A stretch of DNA of 15,523 bases. It comes from an uncultured Oscillibacter sp. (GTDB lineage Bacteria; Bacillota; Clostridia; Oscillospirales; Oscillospiraceae). Shown here piece by piece: positions 14,358 through 15,523 of this stretch (positions are counted from its first letter, which is position 1; each line of letters starts with the position of its first letter). The stretch is from contig CAJFNE010000059.1 of assembly GCA_904393855.1 (NCBI GenBank), positions 1 to 15,523 on the forward strand, written 5' to 3'. The notes beneath the pieces were generated by a model. The model did not search any database. It was not told the DNA's origin and saw only the letters and a program-made list of their open reading frames with translations. The translations under genes and the position numbers were made by a program.

Positions 14358-15523
14358 GGTTCTGCGAGCTCCTTTGCCTGTTTTTTTGTACGGGGCTTGG
14401 GGAATTTGCCTTCTCCCCGGAGGAACACCGCACCAAAAGCCGGAATCCGGATGGCGGCGGAGTGCTCCCTCCCATGGGAGGGGATGTCCTCCACCAGAAC
14501 AGCCTCGGTGTCGCCGAAGCCGTCCCCGCCGTAAGCGGCATCGTCGGTGTTGAACACGGGGAGATACCTCCGGTGGGCGGGAACGCCCATCCGGTAGTTT
14601 TCATAGGTATTGGGGGAGAAATTCACCGCGCACAGCAGGTCCCGGCCCTTCTTGTCCTTCCGCAGGAAGACCACCACGTTGTTGTGGTTGTCGTCGGGCA
14701 CCAACCACTCGAAGCCCTCCCAGCTGAAGTCGATCTCCCACAGGGCCGGCGTCTTCTTGTAGAAAGCGTTGGCGTCCCGGAAGAACTGCTGCAGCTGCCG
14801 GTTGCCCTCGTTGTCCAGCAGGTACCAGTCCAGCTGCTGGTTGGAGTTCCACTCGTGCCACTGGCCGATCTCCGCCCCCATGAAGAGGAGTTTCTTTCCC
14901 GGGTGGGCCAGCAGGTAGGCGTAGAACCCCCGGGTGCAGCGGAGCTGATTGGGATAGTCGCCGGGCATCTTCCCCACCAGAGAGCCCTTCATGTGGACCA
15001 CCTCGTCGTGAGAGATGGGCAGCACATAGTTCTCCGAGAACGCGTACATCATGGAGAAAGTGATATCTTTATGATGGTCCTGGCGGAACCAGGGGTCCAG
15101 CTTCAGGTAGTGGCACATGTCGTTCATCCAGCCCATGTTCCACTTCAAATTGAACCCCAGGCCTCCCACGTCGGCGGGCCGGGTCACCAGGGGCCAGGCG
15201 GTGGACTCCTCCGCCACCATCAGCACCGCGGGGTCCACCTGGAAGGCCATGGCGTTCAGTTCCCGCAGGAAATCGATGGCCTCCAGGTTCTCGTGGCCGC
15301 CGTACTGGTTGGGCGTCCAGGCTCCCCCCTGGCGGTCGTAGTCCAGGTACAGCATGGAGGCCACCGCGTCCACCCGCAGGCCGTCCACATGGTACTCCTC
15401 CAGCCAGAACCGGGCGGAGGAGAGCAGGAAGCTCTTCACCTCCGGCCGGCCGTAGTCAAAGACCCGGGTGCCCCAGGCGGCGTGCTCCCGCTTGTTGGGG
15501 TCGCTGTACTCGTAGCAGCAGGT
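14354..15523 (-). CDS. glgB: 1,4-alpha-glucan branching enzyme (partial, N-terminus beyond the window)
   Basis: Introduces alpha-1,6 branches into glycogen (GH13). The last 389 residues are present; the frame stays open to the right edge, so the N-terminal CBM48-like part and the start are missing. The catalytic barrel is recognisable: G-L-R-V-D-A-V-A-S-M-L-Y with the nucleophile Asp encoded at 15368-15370, V-A-E-E-S-T with the acid/base Glu, and L-P-I-S-H-D-E-V-V-H with the substrate-binding His-Asp pair. The usual C-terminal beta-domain follows (V-V-F-L-R-K, Y-R-M-G-V-P, F-N-T-D-D-A-A-Y-G-G). It ends with a short basic extension. It is the first gene of the visible operon and overlaps glgC by 4 nt; the operon promoter lies outside the window. 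Confidence 0.95.
   Translation of the reverse strand, partial: TCCYEYSDPNKREHAAWGTRVFDYGRPEVKSFLLSSARFWLEEYHVDGLRVDAVASMLYLDYDRQGGAWTPNQYGGHENLEAIDFLRELNAMAFQVDPAVLMVAEESTAWPLVTRPADVGGLGFNLKWNMGWMNDMCHYLKLDPWFRQDHHKDITFSMMYAFSENYVLPISHDEVVHMKGSLVGKMPGDYPNQLRCTRGFYAYLLAHPGKKLLFMGAEIGQWHEWNSNQQLDWYLLDNEGNRQLQQFFRDANAFYKKTPALWEIDFSWEGFEWLVPDDNHNNVVVFLRKDKKGRDLLCAVNFSPNTYENYRMGVPAHRRYLPVFNTDDAAYGGDGFGDTEAVLVEDIPSHGREHSAAIRIPAFGAVFLRGEGKFPKPRTKKQAKELAEP

Overview
ORGANISM. The DNA is GC-rich, with strong Shine-Dalgarno sequences, consensus sigma-A promoters with 17-bp spacers and many intrinsic hairpin terminators. The glycogen operon contains glgD, the non-catalytic partner of GlgC found in Firmicutes. 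Together these suggest a high-GC gut Clostridia of the Oscillospiraceae type (Flavonifractor/Oscillibacter-like). The genus is inference. || LAYOUT. (1) Positions 1-384: the 3' end of what looks like a large serine recombinase reads out of the left edge. About 37 bp after its stop, the sequence changes within one codon into the 3' part of an XRE-family regulator gene. This looks like the end of an integrated mobile element that has cut the regulator. (2) 438-3030: an orphan oligopeptide-binding lipoprotein (minus strand, long leader) is divergent from a small lipoprotein of unknown function (plus strand). (3) 3083-4793: a short DEAD-box RNA helicase (minus) is divergent from a small XRE regulator (plus) that has a dyad in front of it. 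(4) 4840-5909: a translationally coupled ECF sigma factor and membrane anti-sigma-like protein, with TTG and GTG starts. (5) 6142-7739: a HlyC/CorC-family (DUF21 + CBS) membrane protein. Its transcript begins at a perfect consensus promoter and contains an 18-codon acidic leader ORF whose stop codon overlaps the 5' arm of an intrinsic terminator. (6) 7851-15523: the glycogen operon, transcribed right to left as glgB-glgC-glgD-glgA-glgP, with ATGA overlaps between the first three genes; glgB continues past the right edge. || HOW THE GENES WORK TOGETHER. GlgC/GlgD make ADP-glucose, GlgA polymerises it, GlgB adds branches and GlgP releases glucose-1-phosphate. The glgP copy here is broken: about 41 bp encoding the conserved GNGGLG loop is missing and the frame shifts, so degradation would need another phosphorylase unless this is an assembly error. 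GlgA carries an unusual 89-residue Ala/Pro/Glu-rich tail ending in a Lys/Arg-rich segment. || MOST INTERESTING. The CorC leader ORF and attenuator (possible Mg2+-sensing control by an acidic nascent peptide), the recombinase/XRE junction, the glgP deletion and the GlgA tail.
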